From: Alteribacter natronophilus
GTDB taxonomy: Bacteria; Bacillota; Bacilli; Bacillales; Salisediminibacteriaceae
Assembly: GCF_006007885.1 (NCBI RefSeq)
Contig: NZ_VCRO01000007.1
Location: 124,001-188,000, forward strand
DNA: 64,000 bases
Direction of reading: 5' to 3'
Position 1 is the first letter of the stretch. Every line of letters starts with the position of its first letter. This document shows positions 8,737 through 16,101 of this stretch, in pieces. The position numbers and the translations under genes are program-made. Below the pieces are notes generated by a model. That model was not told the DNA's origin. It made no database searches and saw nothing but the letters and a program-made list of their open reading frames with translations.

Positions 8737-9786
8737 ATGAAAAGAGCTGTATGTGCATGCGGAACTGTGCTTCTGTTCACGGCGGCTTGTGCAGTGGAGG
8801 ACACAGATAAACTTGTGGAAAATGCAATAGCAGCACAGGAAAACCTGGAAGGCTATTATGCGGAAGTCGAGAGCAGTTTCGCTTTTGGTGACGAGAACGA
8901 TACAAGCACGTATAAAGAGTGGGTCAAGGGTGAGAGGTACCGGTACGAGCAGGAAGACTACATTACTGTGTCAGATGGGGAAACCACCTGGTCATATGAC
9001 GTGGAAAGCAATGTTGTCATGATCATGGACGACACGGTTTGGGAAGATGAAGAAATGCCGGACCAGTCCGAAATGATGCGTGAGATGCTCACGGACATGA
9101 TGGAATCCAACGATGTAGTTGCCCATGGGCGCGAAACAGTAGCGGATCGTGAAACGATTCACCTGTCTCTGACACCGTCAGACGAAGAAGAAATAGCCAT
9201 GTTTGGTGACGGAAGCTACGAGATCTGGATCGACGAGGAAACCTATCTCCCTCTCCGGATGGAGTGGGATGGAGAGGATTTTACTACTTCCATGATCTAT
9301 ACCATGATCGATTACGACATCAATCTCGATGACAGCTTCTTTACCTTCGAAATTCCGGAAGGGGCTGAAGTGGGGACGTGGGATGACTGGGAAACAGAAA
9401 TGGGTTCCATGACGATGTCTCTGGAAGAACTGCGCGAATCCACGGAAATGACAGTACCTGAAACAGCGTATCTTCCTGACGGGTATGAATTTGAAGATGC
9501 TTTTCATTACGAATTTTCAGGGGATGAATCGGCAATCCTCAATTTCTCCAACGGGGGACATGAATCATTTTCCCTGGGGATTTCAAATTCAGTGGAACAG
9601 TACGGCTTTGAAGGAGCGGAAGTGGATTCGGTCATGATAGGAGATATAGAGGGAGAGAGGATCTCCATGTACGACATGACAATCCTAAGCTGGACCGACA
9701 GCGGTCTGCAGTATGAACTTATGAGTTTCGGAGAAGACCTGGAGTATGACGAACTTCTAAAGGTGGCAGAAGGGCTTGAATATTAA
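8737..9786 (+). CDS. Acidic lipoprotein with LolA-like and DUF4367-like regions
   Basis: About 349 residues. A lipoprotein signal (FTAAC) puts the lipidated Cys near residue 18. The N-terminal two thirds resemble the LolA/YdcC-type lipid-binding fold (TWSYDVESNVVMI, then YEIWIDEETYLPLRMEW), and the last third resembles DUF4367 (AYLPDGYEFEDAFHYEF onward). It is strongly acidic, as expected for a surface protein of a salt-adapted organism. ATG at 8737 is preferred to ATG at 8731 because the G-rich ribosome site lies only 2-3 nt before the latter. Role unknown; related proteins are tied to sporulation or envelope functions. Confidence 0.75.
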   Translation: MKRAVCACGTVLLFTAACAVEDTDKLVENAIAAQENLEGYYAEVESSFAFGDENDTSTYKEWVKGERYRYEQEDYITVSDGETTWSYDVESNVVMIMDDTVWEDEEMPDQSEMMREMLTDMMESNDVVAHGRETVADRETIHLSLTPSDEEEIAMFGDGSYEIWIDEETYLPLRMEWDGEDFTTSMIYTMIDYDINLDDSFFTFEIPEGAEVGTWDDWETEMGSMTMSLEELRESTEMTVPETAYLPDGYEFEDAFHYEFSGDESAILNFSNGGHESFSLGISNSVEQYGFEGAEVDSVMIGDIEGERISMYDMTILSWTDSGLQYELMSFGEDLEYDELLKVAEGLEY

Positions 9787-9788
9787 AT

Positions 9789-9826
9789 TTCGACCGGAAG
9801 ATTACTTTTCTTCCGGCCGTTTTTTG
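9789..9826. terminator. Shared terminator between convergent genes
   Basis: CCGGAAG and CTTCCGG pair around a short T-rich loop, followed by GTTTTTTG. It overlaps the last codons of the convergent uracil-DNA glycosylase gene. Confidence 0.75.
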
Positions 9827-10455
9827 TTTTCCGTGAGACTCTCCGCCAGTTTATCCAGATCGCTGTGGATTTTTTCAAGCAGACTGCGGTTATAGAAGAT
9901 GGAAGCTGGATGGAAGGTCGGGAACAGTCGGTACGTCCGGTCTGTCCAGACGAATTTCTCGTCTTCAAGTTTCAGAACCGGCTGCTCAAGGAGTTCCCCG
10001 TGGCAGCTGGTAATTTTCTTGTCCGGCCCGGCCAGTCTTTTCAGCCCTACATTTCCCAGAGTAACGATGACAGGAGCCTGAACGTGTTTAATTTCATAAT
10101 CCAGGACCGGTGCATGAGCAAGGATTTCACTGGCGACAGGCGGCCGGTTATACTTTCGCCGGACTATATTGCCGTCGCGGTTCTTTTTTTCACCCCAGCG
10201 GTAGGGGCGGCTGCGGACCGCACTCGTAATGTAAACGTCTCCTCTGGTCAGCCCGAGACGGTCAAGAAATTTCATCAGCTCTTTGCCTGCTCTTCCGGTA
10301 AAGGGCCTGCCTTCATGGATTTCCGTTTCCCCGGGTGCTTCACCCACGAGCATGAGAGCGGGCCTGTCCGGACCACCGCCGTAAACAAACCCTTCAACAG
10401 GGCGGTCACCCATTCTTTTTCTGCCTAACTCGGCAAGAGAATCAGGAATCTGCAT
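9802..10455 (-). CDS. Uracil-DNA glycosylase family protein
   Basis: 217 residues. The UDG fold motifs are present: VGEAPGETE followed by GRPFTGRAGKEL near the N-terminus (motif 1, as in family 4/5 enzymes) and PTFHPASIFYN near the C-terminus (motif 2). It removes uracil from DNA to start base-excision repair. The four Fe-S cysteines of classical family 4 enzymes are not evident. ATG at 10455 has GGGAGG 10 nt upstream; an in-frame ATG at 10491 lacks a site and would overlap upstream signals. Convergent with the lipoprotein gene. Confidence 0.82.
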   Translation of the reverse strand: MQIPDSLAELGRKRMGDRPVEGFVYGGGPDRPALMLVGEAPGETEIHEGRPFTGRAGKELMKFLDRLGLTRGDVYITSAVRSRPYRWGEKKNRDGNIVRRKYNRPPVASEILAHAPVLDYEIKHVQAPVIVTLGNVGLKRLAGPDKKITSCHGELLEQPVLKLEDEKFVWTDRTYRLFPTFHPASIFYNRSLLEKIHSDLDKLAESLTENKKRPEEK

Positions 10456-10545
10456 ACACTTTTTTCCTCCCTGTGCAAAAACGTTGTTCAAATCTTATCT
10501 ATGTGGTATCTTCCCTTTAGGAATACGAATTATGCGGCTTTTTTA

Positions 10546-10561
10546 ATACCCCTATGGGTAT
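10546..10561. promoter_or_regulatory. CsoR/CstR-type operator upstream of the rhodanese-like gene
   Basis: ATACCCCTATGGGTAT is a near-palindrome of the C-tract/G-tract form bound by CsoR-family copper or persulfide sensors. A closely related site lies in the copA promoter at 51748-51766. No csoR/cstR gene is in the window. Confidence 0.55.
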
Positions 10562-10592
10562 TTGTGTGCAGTCAGGGAAGAGGAGGGATCGT

Positions 10593-10967
10593 GTGACTGG
10601 AACCATTATGCTTGTGGCCGCTTTTGTAATCGCAGGCCGTTTTATTTACCGCCGCTATATGCCGCTTTTGGGCGTGTCCTGCCTCAGCATGGAAACACTG
10701 GCTGAAAAAGACGACGGAGTGGTTCTTGATATAAGAGATTACCAGACCGTTCACAGTGCGCCTGTAAAAGGATCAGTCAATATTCCGATGGCCTATTTGT
10801 CCCGTCAATACCGGGATGCAGGAAACGGCCGGGTGTACCTTGTGGCATCCGGTGTGGTGGATGTTCATCTCGCCGCCCGCTTTCTGAAAAAGAAAGGGAT
10901 CGACGTACAGGGATTCTCGGTTAAAAACAGTTCCTATGTGTGCCGGCAGAGGCCGCAGGAAGTATAA
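10593..10967 (+). CDS. Membrane-anchored rhodanese-like protein lacking the catalytic Cys
   Basis: 124 residues from GTG at 10593 (AGGAGG 6 nt upstream). One N-terminal transmembrane helix (about residues 3-20) is followed by a rhodanese fold: VVLDIRDYQTVHSAPVKGSVNIPM, then VYLVASGVVDVHLAARFLKKKGIDV. The usual active loop has Cys right after the central strand (vyC-x-x-G); here the position reads Val-Ala-Ser-Gly, so sulfur transfer by that Cys is unlikely. Cysteines elsewhere (near residue 29 and close to the C-terminus) could serve other roles. The CsoR/CstR-like site upstream suggests control by copper or reactive sulfur. Confidence 0.7.
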   Translation: MTGTIMLVAAFVIAGRFIYRRYMPLLGVSCLSMETLAEKDDGVVLDIRDYQTVHSAPVKGSVNIPMAYLSRQYRDAGNGRVYLVASGVVDVHLAARFLKKKGIDVQGFSVKNSSYVCRQRPQEV

Positions 10968-10973
10968 ATCACA

Positions 10974-11005
10974 GCCGCCGGGTCTTCAGGACCGGCGGCT
11001 TTTTC
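10974..11005. terminator. Terminator after the rhodanese-like gene
   Basis: GCCGCCGG and CCGGCGGC form an 8-bp GC stem followed by TTTTT. It reaches the stop codon of the convergent small gene. Confidence 0.8.
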
Positions 11006-11216
11006 AGCGTCCTGCCCGGGCTTCGGCCAGGTCCCTGATCAGGCGCCACAGCTGAAACAGGATAAAGGCTGCGATGATAAATACAAGCAGCATCGGCGCG
11101 TATTCAATGACGCCCATCGCATCTCCGTTTCTCACATCTCTCAGCCAGAGGAGGGATGTGGCGAGGAGAGGGAGGAAGAAGAGAATGATACCAAACTTTA
11201 CTAACTGATCCGGCAT
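11004..11216 (-). CDS. Small two-helix membrane protein, hypothetical
   Basis: 70 residues with hydrophobic segments near residues 5-24 and 36-56 and a charged C-terminus (RDLAEARAGR). ATG at 11216 follows GAGGAGG by 7 nt, a good ribosome site that supports it as a real gene. Not recognised as a named family. Confidence 0.6.
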   Translation of the reverse strand: MPDQLVKFGIILFFLPLLATSLLWLRDVRNGDAMGVIEYAPMLLVFIIAAFILFQLWRLIRDLAEARAGR

Positions 11217-11297
11217 ATCGTTTCCTCCTCGTGTTCAGGTAATATAATTTCATTCTATCAGTAATTTGTTTTTTTCGTTATGAGATAACCTTTCTTC

Positions 11298-11326
11298 TTG
11301 TTTCCTTTTGTACCTGGGTGTATAAT
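11298..11326 (+). promoter_or_regulatory. SigA promoter of the catE-like gene
   Basis: TTGTTT (11298-11303) and a perfect TATAAT (11321-11326) are 17 bp apart. Confidence 0.75.
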
Positions 11327-11329
11327 TTA

Positions 11330-11346
11330 ACTTACTAAAAGTAAGT
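11330..11346. promoter_or_regulatory. Operator of CatR/YodB (MarR/DUF24) type
   Basis: ACTTAC-TAAAA-GTAAGT is a perfect inverted repeat containing TTAC-N5-GTAA, the form I recall for the CatR box of B. subtilis catDE. It starts 4 bp after the -10 box and so covers the transcription start, where a repressor would block initiation. Confidence 0.65.
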
Positions 11347-11366
11347 GTATAACAGGAGGGATCAGT

Positions 11367-12227
11367 ATGGCACGATTTCATCAATCACCGGCCGTATATG
11401 TGAGCGGTCTGCGTCTGCAGACCGGGAACCTGAAAAGGTTAACTGAATTCTACACAAATGTGGTCGGGATGGTTATTGACCAGGAAGGGGAAGGTTATAT
11501 AACACTGGCGGTTCCTGGAGATAAACAGGGTTTTCTCCGGATTGAACAGGGTGATAACGTAACTCCTAGAATTCCATTTGAAACGGGTCTCTTCCATTTT
11601 GCGATTCTCCTTCCGGGGCGTGCTGACCTGGGACGTTTTATCCGTCACCTGGAAAACACCGGTGTCAGGCTTGAAGGGGCTTCAGATCACGATGTCAGCG
11701 AGGCTTTATATTTTTCGGATCCTGACGGAAACGGGATTGAAATTTACTGCGATCGAAAAGCAGAGAACTGGAAGTGGGAAAACGGCTCCGTTTTCATGAC
11801 CTCCGCTCCACTTAACTTCGACGGCATTCTGTCAGAAGGCAGGCAGGGCAAGTGGACAGGGATGCCGGAGGGGACGGTATTGGGGCACATTCATATGCAG
11901 GTTAACGATCTGACTGCAGCAGAACGGTTCTATAAAGATGGTCTCGGGCTGGACCTGGTCTGCCGATTTGGCGGGCAGGCGCTGTTTCTTTCCACTGCAG
12001 GGTATCATCATCATATCGGCCTGAATACATGGAACAGCAGAGGAGCAGAACCTCCATCCGAAACGAGTGCGGGAATTTTCTGGTTCGACCTCACTTTTCC
12101 CGATGAAGAAATGAGGAAACAGACAGTGGCCCGACTTGAAAGCCAGGGGGCCATGATCGATATGGACGGCAGGAATTATACTGTTAAAGATCCTGCAGGT
12201 AACCGGATCAGGCTTGTTGCCGAATAG
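11367..12227 (+). CDS. CatE-like catechol-2,3-dioxygenase (VOC family)
   Basis: 286 residues, two vicinal-oxygen-chelate domains (about 8-130 and 165-285). The opening HQSPAVYVSGLRLQTGNLKRLTEFYTN parallels B. subtilis CatE, an extradiol dioxygenase that opens catechol rings and detoxifies quinones. Candidate metal ligands are the His of GHIHMQV, the His cluster YHHHIGLN and a late acidic residue. ATG at 11367 follows ACAGGAGGG. The palindrome over the transcription start suggests quinone-responsive repression. Specificity for catechol versus another VOC substrate is not proven. Confidence 0.8.
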   Translation: MARFHQSPAVYVSGLRLQTGNLKRLTEFYTNVVGMVIDQEGEGYITLAVPGDKQGFLRIEQGDNVTPRIPFETGLFHFAILLPGRADLGRFIRHLENTGVRLEGASDHDVSEALYFSDPDGNGIEIYCDRKAENWKWENGSVFMTSAPLNFDGILSEGRQGKWTGMPEGTVLGHIHMQVNDLTAAERFYKDGLGLDLVCRFGGQALFLSTAGYHHHIGLNTWNSRGAEPPSETSAGIFWFDLTFPDEEMRKQTVARLESQGAMIDMDGRNYTVKDPAGNRIRLVAE

Positions 12228-12301
12228 AATATGGAAGTGTCCCATGCAGATTTTAGCTTCCTGCAGGTACAGGAGCTGAATCTGTCTGCTGTAAAATTTC
12301 T

Positions 12302-12337
12302 GAAAAGACGTCCTCTCATGCACTCCGGGGGACGTCT
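12302..12337 (+). terminator. Hairpin downstream of the catE-like gene
   Basis: AAGACGTCC and GGACGTCTT form a 9-bp stem. There is no long T-tract, so it may be a weak terminator or an mRNA 3' end stabiliser. Confidence 0.4.
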
Positions 12338-12409
12338 TAGTGCTGTGTAAAGTCATTGCCCGTTTACTGATGCCCGCTCTGGGAATAGAACCGGGAGAGG
12401 AGGGGCGTG

Positions 12410-13132
12410 ATGATTTACGTAATAAGTGTGTTGTGTGTGATCGGCTTTATTCTGATTCACCTCTTTTCCAGGTATATCACCTTCCTGCACAAAGTGCCGC
12501 GGAGCAAAGTGCTTTCTGTGGCGGGGGGTGTATCGATTGCTTATGTATTTATGTACATTCTGCCGAAATTGAGTAATTACGATGCGACACTTACCGAGGC
12601 CGGATTTCAGTTTCTTGGTATTGGAAACTACCACGTTTACCTCGTGGCTCTGGGAGGTCTCTCCCTTTTTTACGGGCTGGAGCGAACGGCGAGAATACAC
12701 GAAGCGGAAAGGGAGAAACGTTCAAAAGGGCCGTGGATCTTCCGCATTCACATGATCTCCTATTTTCTGTACAATCTGCTCATCGGTTATCTGCTCCTTC
12801 GCGGGGAGAACCATACAATTGGAGAAATGTTATTATTCTTCATAGCACTCTCGGTTCATTTTGTTTCAAACGATCACGGTCTCAGGCAGACTCACAAAGC
12901 AGAATACGACAAATACGGCAGATATACCCTCGCTCTGGCAGTGCTGGTCGGATGGTTCATCAGCCTGTTTGTCGAAGTAAATGAACATGGTGTAGCACTT
13001 CTGTTTTCCGTACTTGCGGGAACAATGGTGCTGACAGTGCTGAAAGAAGAGCTGCCCGAAGAACGGGAGAGCGATTACCGCGCCTTTACTGCGGGTGTGA
13101 TCCTTTACACGCTCCTTCTTTATTTCGTCTGA
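12410..13132 (+). CDS. Polytopic membrane protein, hypothetical (faintly ZIP-like)
   Basis: 240 residues with about seven to eight hydrophobic helices. A histidine-bearing helix end (SVHFVSNDHGLRQTH) and small-residue helix GGVSIAYVFMYILPKL faintly recall ZIP-type metal permeases, but the family signature is absent, so no function is assigned. ATG at 12410 follows GAGGAGGGG with 8-nt spacing and is preferred to GTG at 12407. It stands alone between the dioxygenase and the futalosine genes. Confidence 0.65.
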   Translation: MIYVISVLCVIGFILIHLFSRYITFLHKVPRSKVLSVAGGVSIAYVFMYILPKLSNYDATLTEAGFQFLGIGNYHVYLVALGGLSLFYGLERTARIHEAEREKRSKGPWIFRIHMISYFLYNLLIGYLLLRGENHTIGEMLLFFIALSVHFVSNDHGLRQTHKAEYDKYGRYTLALAVLVGWFISLFVEVNEHGVALLFSVLAGTMVLTVLKEELPEERESDYRAFTAGVILYTLLLYFV

Positions 13133-13153
13133 CTGCGACTGCTTTCGTCATGT

Positions 13154-13182
13154 TTGACATGTTAAATAAACGTTTGTTTAAA
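13154..13182 (+). promoter_or_regulatory. Possible mqnB promoter overlapped by a 22-bp near-palindrome
   Basis: TTGACA at 13154-13159 is followed 17 bp later by TTTAAA. The palindrome at 13161-13182 covers the spacer and -10, as an operator would. An identical 22-mer occurs at 39714-39735. Confidence 0.5.
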
Positions 13183-13296
13183 CGGCGGAATTTGCGGCGT
13201 CCGGGGTAATGCTGCCGGCCCCTGCCCGCTCTGTTCTTTCATCTTCCACCGTCTCCTGATAAACTGGACGTATCTGTAAACAGAGGAGATTAACGA

Positions 13297-13935
13297 ATGA
13301 ATGATTTACATAGTGTGCTTATTATTACTGCTGTAGAAGGAGAGAAGGAAGCTGTTGAGAGGGGGCTTGCCGGTGATTCACGTTTCACCGTGGCTGCGGG
13401 GGGAGCAGGGATTGCCGCTGCGGCTGCCGGCACAGCAAAGGAACTGGGACAAAAGCAGTTTGACCTCGTAATCAATATGGGCATCGGTGGAGGCTTTTCC
13501 GGACGTGTGAAGCTCGGCTATACTGTCGTTGGGAGCCGCTCGGTGGCGGCAGACCTGGGCGCAGAAACAGCTGAGGGTTTCGTTCCGGTGGAATCACTGG
13601 GTTTCGGTACCTCTTCCTATCCGTGCAGCGCAGAAGTTGCGGAGAAGCTGAATCGGGCCATTCCAGGAGCATCTTCTGGTGCCATTCTCACCCTGTCAAC
13701 CGTCACTGGTACGGCAGAAACGGCAGATCGCCTGGCTTCCGCATATCCTGATGCGGTGTGTGAAGCCATGGAAGGCTTTGGTGTGGCAGCTGCGGCAGAG
13801 GCGTTCTCAGTCCCTTTCGCTGAACTGAGGACCATATCCAACCCTGTAGGTCCACGTGACAGGGAAGCGTGGAAAATAAAAGAGGCGTTTGCCGCCCTGA
13901 CTGAAGCCGGAGCTGGAATAAAGGAGGTTCTCTGA
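13297..13935 (+). CDS. mqnB: Futalosine hydrolase
   Basis: 212 residues, phosphorylase/nucleosidase fold (VLIITAVEGEKEAVERGL at the start, NMGIGGGFSG in the middle, EAMEGFGVAAAAE near 155). MqnB cleaves futalosine to dehypoxanthinyl futalosine and hypoxanthine in the futalosine route to menaquinone. The call rests on its 1-bp gap to mqnD, which distinguishes it from MTA/SAH nucleosidase. ATG at 13297 has AGAGGAG upstream. The earlier steps (mqnA, mqnC, mqnE) are not in this window. Confidence 0.88.
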   Translation: MNDLHSVLIITAVEGEKEAVERGLAGDSRFTVAAGGAGIAAAAAGTAKELGQKQFDLVINMGIGGGFSGRVKLGYTVVGSRSVAADLGAETAEGFVPVESLGFGTSSYPCSAEVAEKLNRAIPGASSGAILTLSTVTGTAETADRLASAYPDAVCEAMEGFGVAAAAEAFSVPFAELRTISNPVGPRDREAWKIKEAFAALTEAGAGIKEVL

Positions 13936-13936
13936 G

Positions 13937-14797
13937 ATGAAAATTGCGTTTTCGCCGTGTCCGAACGACACGTTTACATTTCATGCGTGGGTGCACGGGC
14001 TGGTGGAGGGTGCCCCTCCCCCTGAAGTAACCTACGCCGATATTCATATAACAAACCATTGGGCCATTGACCGAGAGGGCCCGGAAGTTATGAAGATTTC
14101 GTATGCTTCCCTGCCGTGGATTCTCGATGACTATGCACTCATTCCATGCGGCGGAGCACTCGGACGGGGCTGCGGTCCCCTTGTGCTTTCGGCAGACGGC
14201 GAAATGACACCGGCAGATCTTGCCGGGAAAACCGTAGCCGTGCCCAGTGAGCGGTCAACCGCTTATCTTCTGTTCCGGTTATGGGCAAAAGAAGCAGTTC
14301 CAGGAGGGGTGGGAGAAATAAAAGTCATGCCGTTTGATGACATTATGCCCGCCGTCCGTGATGGAAAAGTGGACGGAGGGCTTGTCATTCATGAGGCCCG
14401 GTTTACCTACGGGGATTACGGGCTTCATATGCTTACAGACCTTGGAGACTGGTGGGAAAAAGAGACCGGTCACCCGATCCCACTCGGTGCGATTGTAGCA
14501 AGACGAGAACTGGCAGACGACATTCCCCGTCTGGAAGAGTGGATCAGAACGTCGGTGGAAAAAGCGTGGGACGACCCTGAAGCCTCCCGCGCCTATGTCA
14601 TGGAACACGCCCAGGAAATGGATCCGGAAGTGGCAAAAGCGCACATTAATCTCTATGTAAACGAATTTACCCGCAGTCTTGGTGAGGAAGGTTTCGCGGC
14701 TGTGGAGACCCTTCTTGGCCGGGCGGCGGAAGAAGGTATTGTTCCTTCCTTTGATATAAACAAACTGCGCCCGTACAGAGGTGTAACAGGAGAATAA
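13937..14797 (+). CDS. mqnD: 1,4-dihydroxy-6-naphthoate synthase
   Basis: 286 residues. MqnD converts cyclic dehypoxanthinyl futalosine to 1,4-dihydroxy-6-naphthoate in menaquinone synthesis; it has a periplasmic-binding-protein-like fold in the cytoplasm. The start KIAFSPCPNDTFTFHAWVHG, the ISYASLPWIL segment and CGGALGRGCGP are characteristic. A His in LVIHEARFTYGDYGL (about residue 145-160) is the likely catalytic residue. ATG at 13937 follows AAAGGAGG placed in the end of mqnB, so the two are translationally linked. Confidence 0.92.
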   Translation: MKIAFSPCPNDTFTFHAWVHGLVEGAPPPEVTYADIHITNHWAIDREGPEVMKISYASLPWILDDYALIPCGGALGRGCGPLVLSADGEMTPADLAGKTVAVPSERSTAYLLFRLWAKEAVPGGVGEIKVMPFDDIMPAVRDGKVDGGLVIHEARFTYGDYGLHMLTDLGDWWEKETGHPIPLGAIVARRELADDIPRLEEWIRTSVEKAWDDPEASRAYVMEHAQEMDPEVAKAHINLYVNEFTRSLGEEGFAAVETLLGRAAEEGIVPSFDINKLRPYRGVTGE

Positions 14798-14799
14798 TC

Positions 14800-14994
14800 A
14801 TGATTACAAATTTGCTTGAAAAATCACTGCTGCTTTTTTACCTGTTTTTTCTCGGTGTGGGACTCCTGCTGGGACTGATCACCGGGTTTATTATTAACGT
14901 AGTCTGGCTCGGCCTTCTCATGGGTGTAGGGGTGGGCGTCGGTCTCGGGCTGATGGCTCACGGACTGATCATGATCAAAAACACAAAGTGGTAG
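14800..14994 (+). CDS. Small Gly-rich membrane protein in the mqn operon
   Basis: 64 residues, almost entirely two hydrophobic helices, the second very glycine-rich (GVGVGVGLGL). ATG at 14800 lies 2 bp after the mqnD stop with an AGGAGAA site. Function unknown. Co-transcription with menaquinone genes hints at a membrane-linked role, but this is only context. Confidence 0.6.
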   Translation: MITNLLEKSLLLFYLFFLGVGLLLGLITGFIINVVWLGLLMGVGVGVGLGLMAHGLIMIKNTKW

Positions 14995-15004
14995 GTTCAT
15001 GTTG

Positions 15005-15240
15005 GAGCTGCTGGGACAGCACCAAATTATTGACGGAAATCCAACATTCAATAAGTGGTGCAGGTAAACTGCTCCTGAAATATACGCCGCTTTTCGCGGG
15101 AAGCGGCTGAGCCTCCGCGTGCTTCGCCCTGCGGGGTCTCACCTGCGCTTTTCCTCCCGCAGGAGTCGGCGCATATTTCATCCGCTTATCAGCTTTTTGT
15201 TCGGACTCTCATTTAAACACTTCACTTATGTTTCAGCCTC
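15005..15240 (+). repeat. Interspersed repeat family B, full-length copy 1
   Basis: 236 bp between convergent genes, the same length as the copy at 46966-47201. It has inverted ends (CTGGGACAG... and ...CAGCCTC), an inner inverted repeat (TGAAATATACGCCGC / GCGCATATTTCA) and a GC-rich core (CTCCGCGTGCTTCGCCCTGC). It can fold into a long hairpin and probably also serves as a bidirectional 3' end. No coding capacity. Confidence 0.85.
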
Positions 15241-15250
15241 TTTCGGTGGA

Positions 15251-15697
15251 TTACCCGTATTTTTTCTGATGGGCTTTTTTTCGTTTCAGGTAATCCTCGT
15301 CTTCACGGACTCTGATCCAGACTTTCTCGAATATCCGGGCCGACTCGGCTTTTTCCTCATCTATTTCCCTTTCATTTATGTTACCGTCGCTGTCATATTT
15401 TCTGCCGCCTTTATAGTTGGCGTAGCGGCGGGATCTCGTATACCCCATCTGGATGAATTTGCGGGCCATATCCATCCCGGCAAAATCGTCTTCTTTCCGG
15501 TACTGTTCAAACATTCCAAGTATTTTTTCGGAAGACTCCCTGGCATCGTCCGGAGTTTTAAAGCGCCAGTGGGGGAGAATTTCACTTTTGTAGGGCTCTA
15601 CAAGAAGGACGCCCTGTTCGCCCCGTCCGACCTGATATTTTTCCGGCTGCTCCCTGAAGTCGATGCTGTCAAAGTCCTGATCATAATCAAATGCCAT
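15251..15697 (-). CDS. DUF4385 family protein
   Basis: 148 residues, soluble. MAFDYDQDFDSIDFRE, GRGEQGVLLVEPYKSEILPHW and MGYTRSRRYANYKGGRKY are conserved features of DUF4385, found in bacteria and in phages; function unknown. ATG at 15697 follows GGAGGG, so a longer reading upstream was rejected. Convergent with the mqn operon across a family B repeat. Confidence 0.82.
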   Translation of the reverse strand: MAFDYDQDFDSIDFREQPEKYQVGRGEQGVLLVEPYKSEILPHWRFKTPDDARESSEKILGMFEQYRKEDDFAGMDMARKFIQMGYTRSRRYANYKGGRKYDSDGNINEREIDEEKAESARIFEKVWIRVREDEDYLKRKKAHQKKYG

Positions 15698-15747
15698 CAC
15701 TATCCCTCCTGCGGCTTCGTGTAATGGTGGGATTCCCTGTTCAGGCA

Positions 15748-15777
15748 GCAAAAAACCTTCTCCTTTTCGGGAGAAGG
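15748..15777 (-). terminator. Hairpin between the 73-residue gene and the DUF4385 gene
   Basis: ACCTTCTCC and GGAGAAGGT pair around TTTTCG; on the minus strand the hairpin is followed by TTTTTTGC. Confidence 0.75.
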
Positions 15778-15797
15778 TAAGAGACTTCGTATTTCCA

Positions 15798-16019
15798 TTA
15801 CTTTTTGATTGCCTCGCGGAGTTTCTCTGCTTCTTCGGCCATCTGCAGGTACATTTCTGCGGCGTCTTCTTCAACCTGTGCCACCTGCCGCATAATGTCG
15901 GCCCGGTCCTTTAAAGCGAGGTCAAGAACGGCCATTTCGTTTGGGGATACATCAGTAAGGTCGTAAACGGGATCGTCAGGCTGGATTTTCCCGCTGATTT
16001 CTTTAATCGTTTTACGCAC
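15798..16019 (-). CDS. Small helical protein, hypothetical
   Basis: 73 residues from GTG at 16019 (AAGGAG 8 nt upstream). The N-terminus RKTIKEISGKIQPDDPVYDLTDVSPNE leads to a long charged helix (about residues 30-73) likely to form a coiled coil. No recognised family. A longer reading extends upstream but has no start with a ribosome site. Confidence 0.6.
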   Translation of the reverse strand: MRKTIKEISGKIQPDDPVYDLTDVSPNEMAVLDLALKDRADIMRQVAQVEEDAAEMYLQMAEEAEKLREAIKK

Positions 16020-16101
16020 CGAAACACTCCTTACAAATTCTGTTGTCACCCAGTATGACACAGGAAGCAGGATACATCCAGCTGTTGGAAGGAAGCAGGC
16101 G

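Noticed and set aside
13177..13204. Sigma-B promoter upstream of mqnB (GTTTAA ... GGGTAA)
   Set aside because: The spacing is about 22 bp, far from the 12-15 bp needed; the GTTTAA is part of the 22-bp palindrome.
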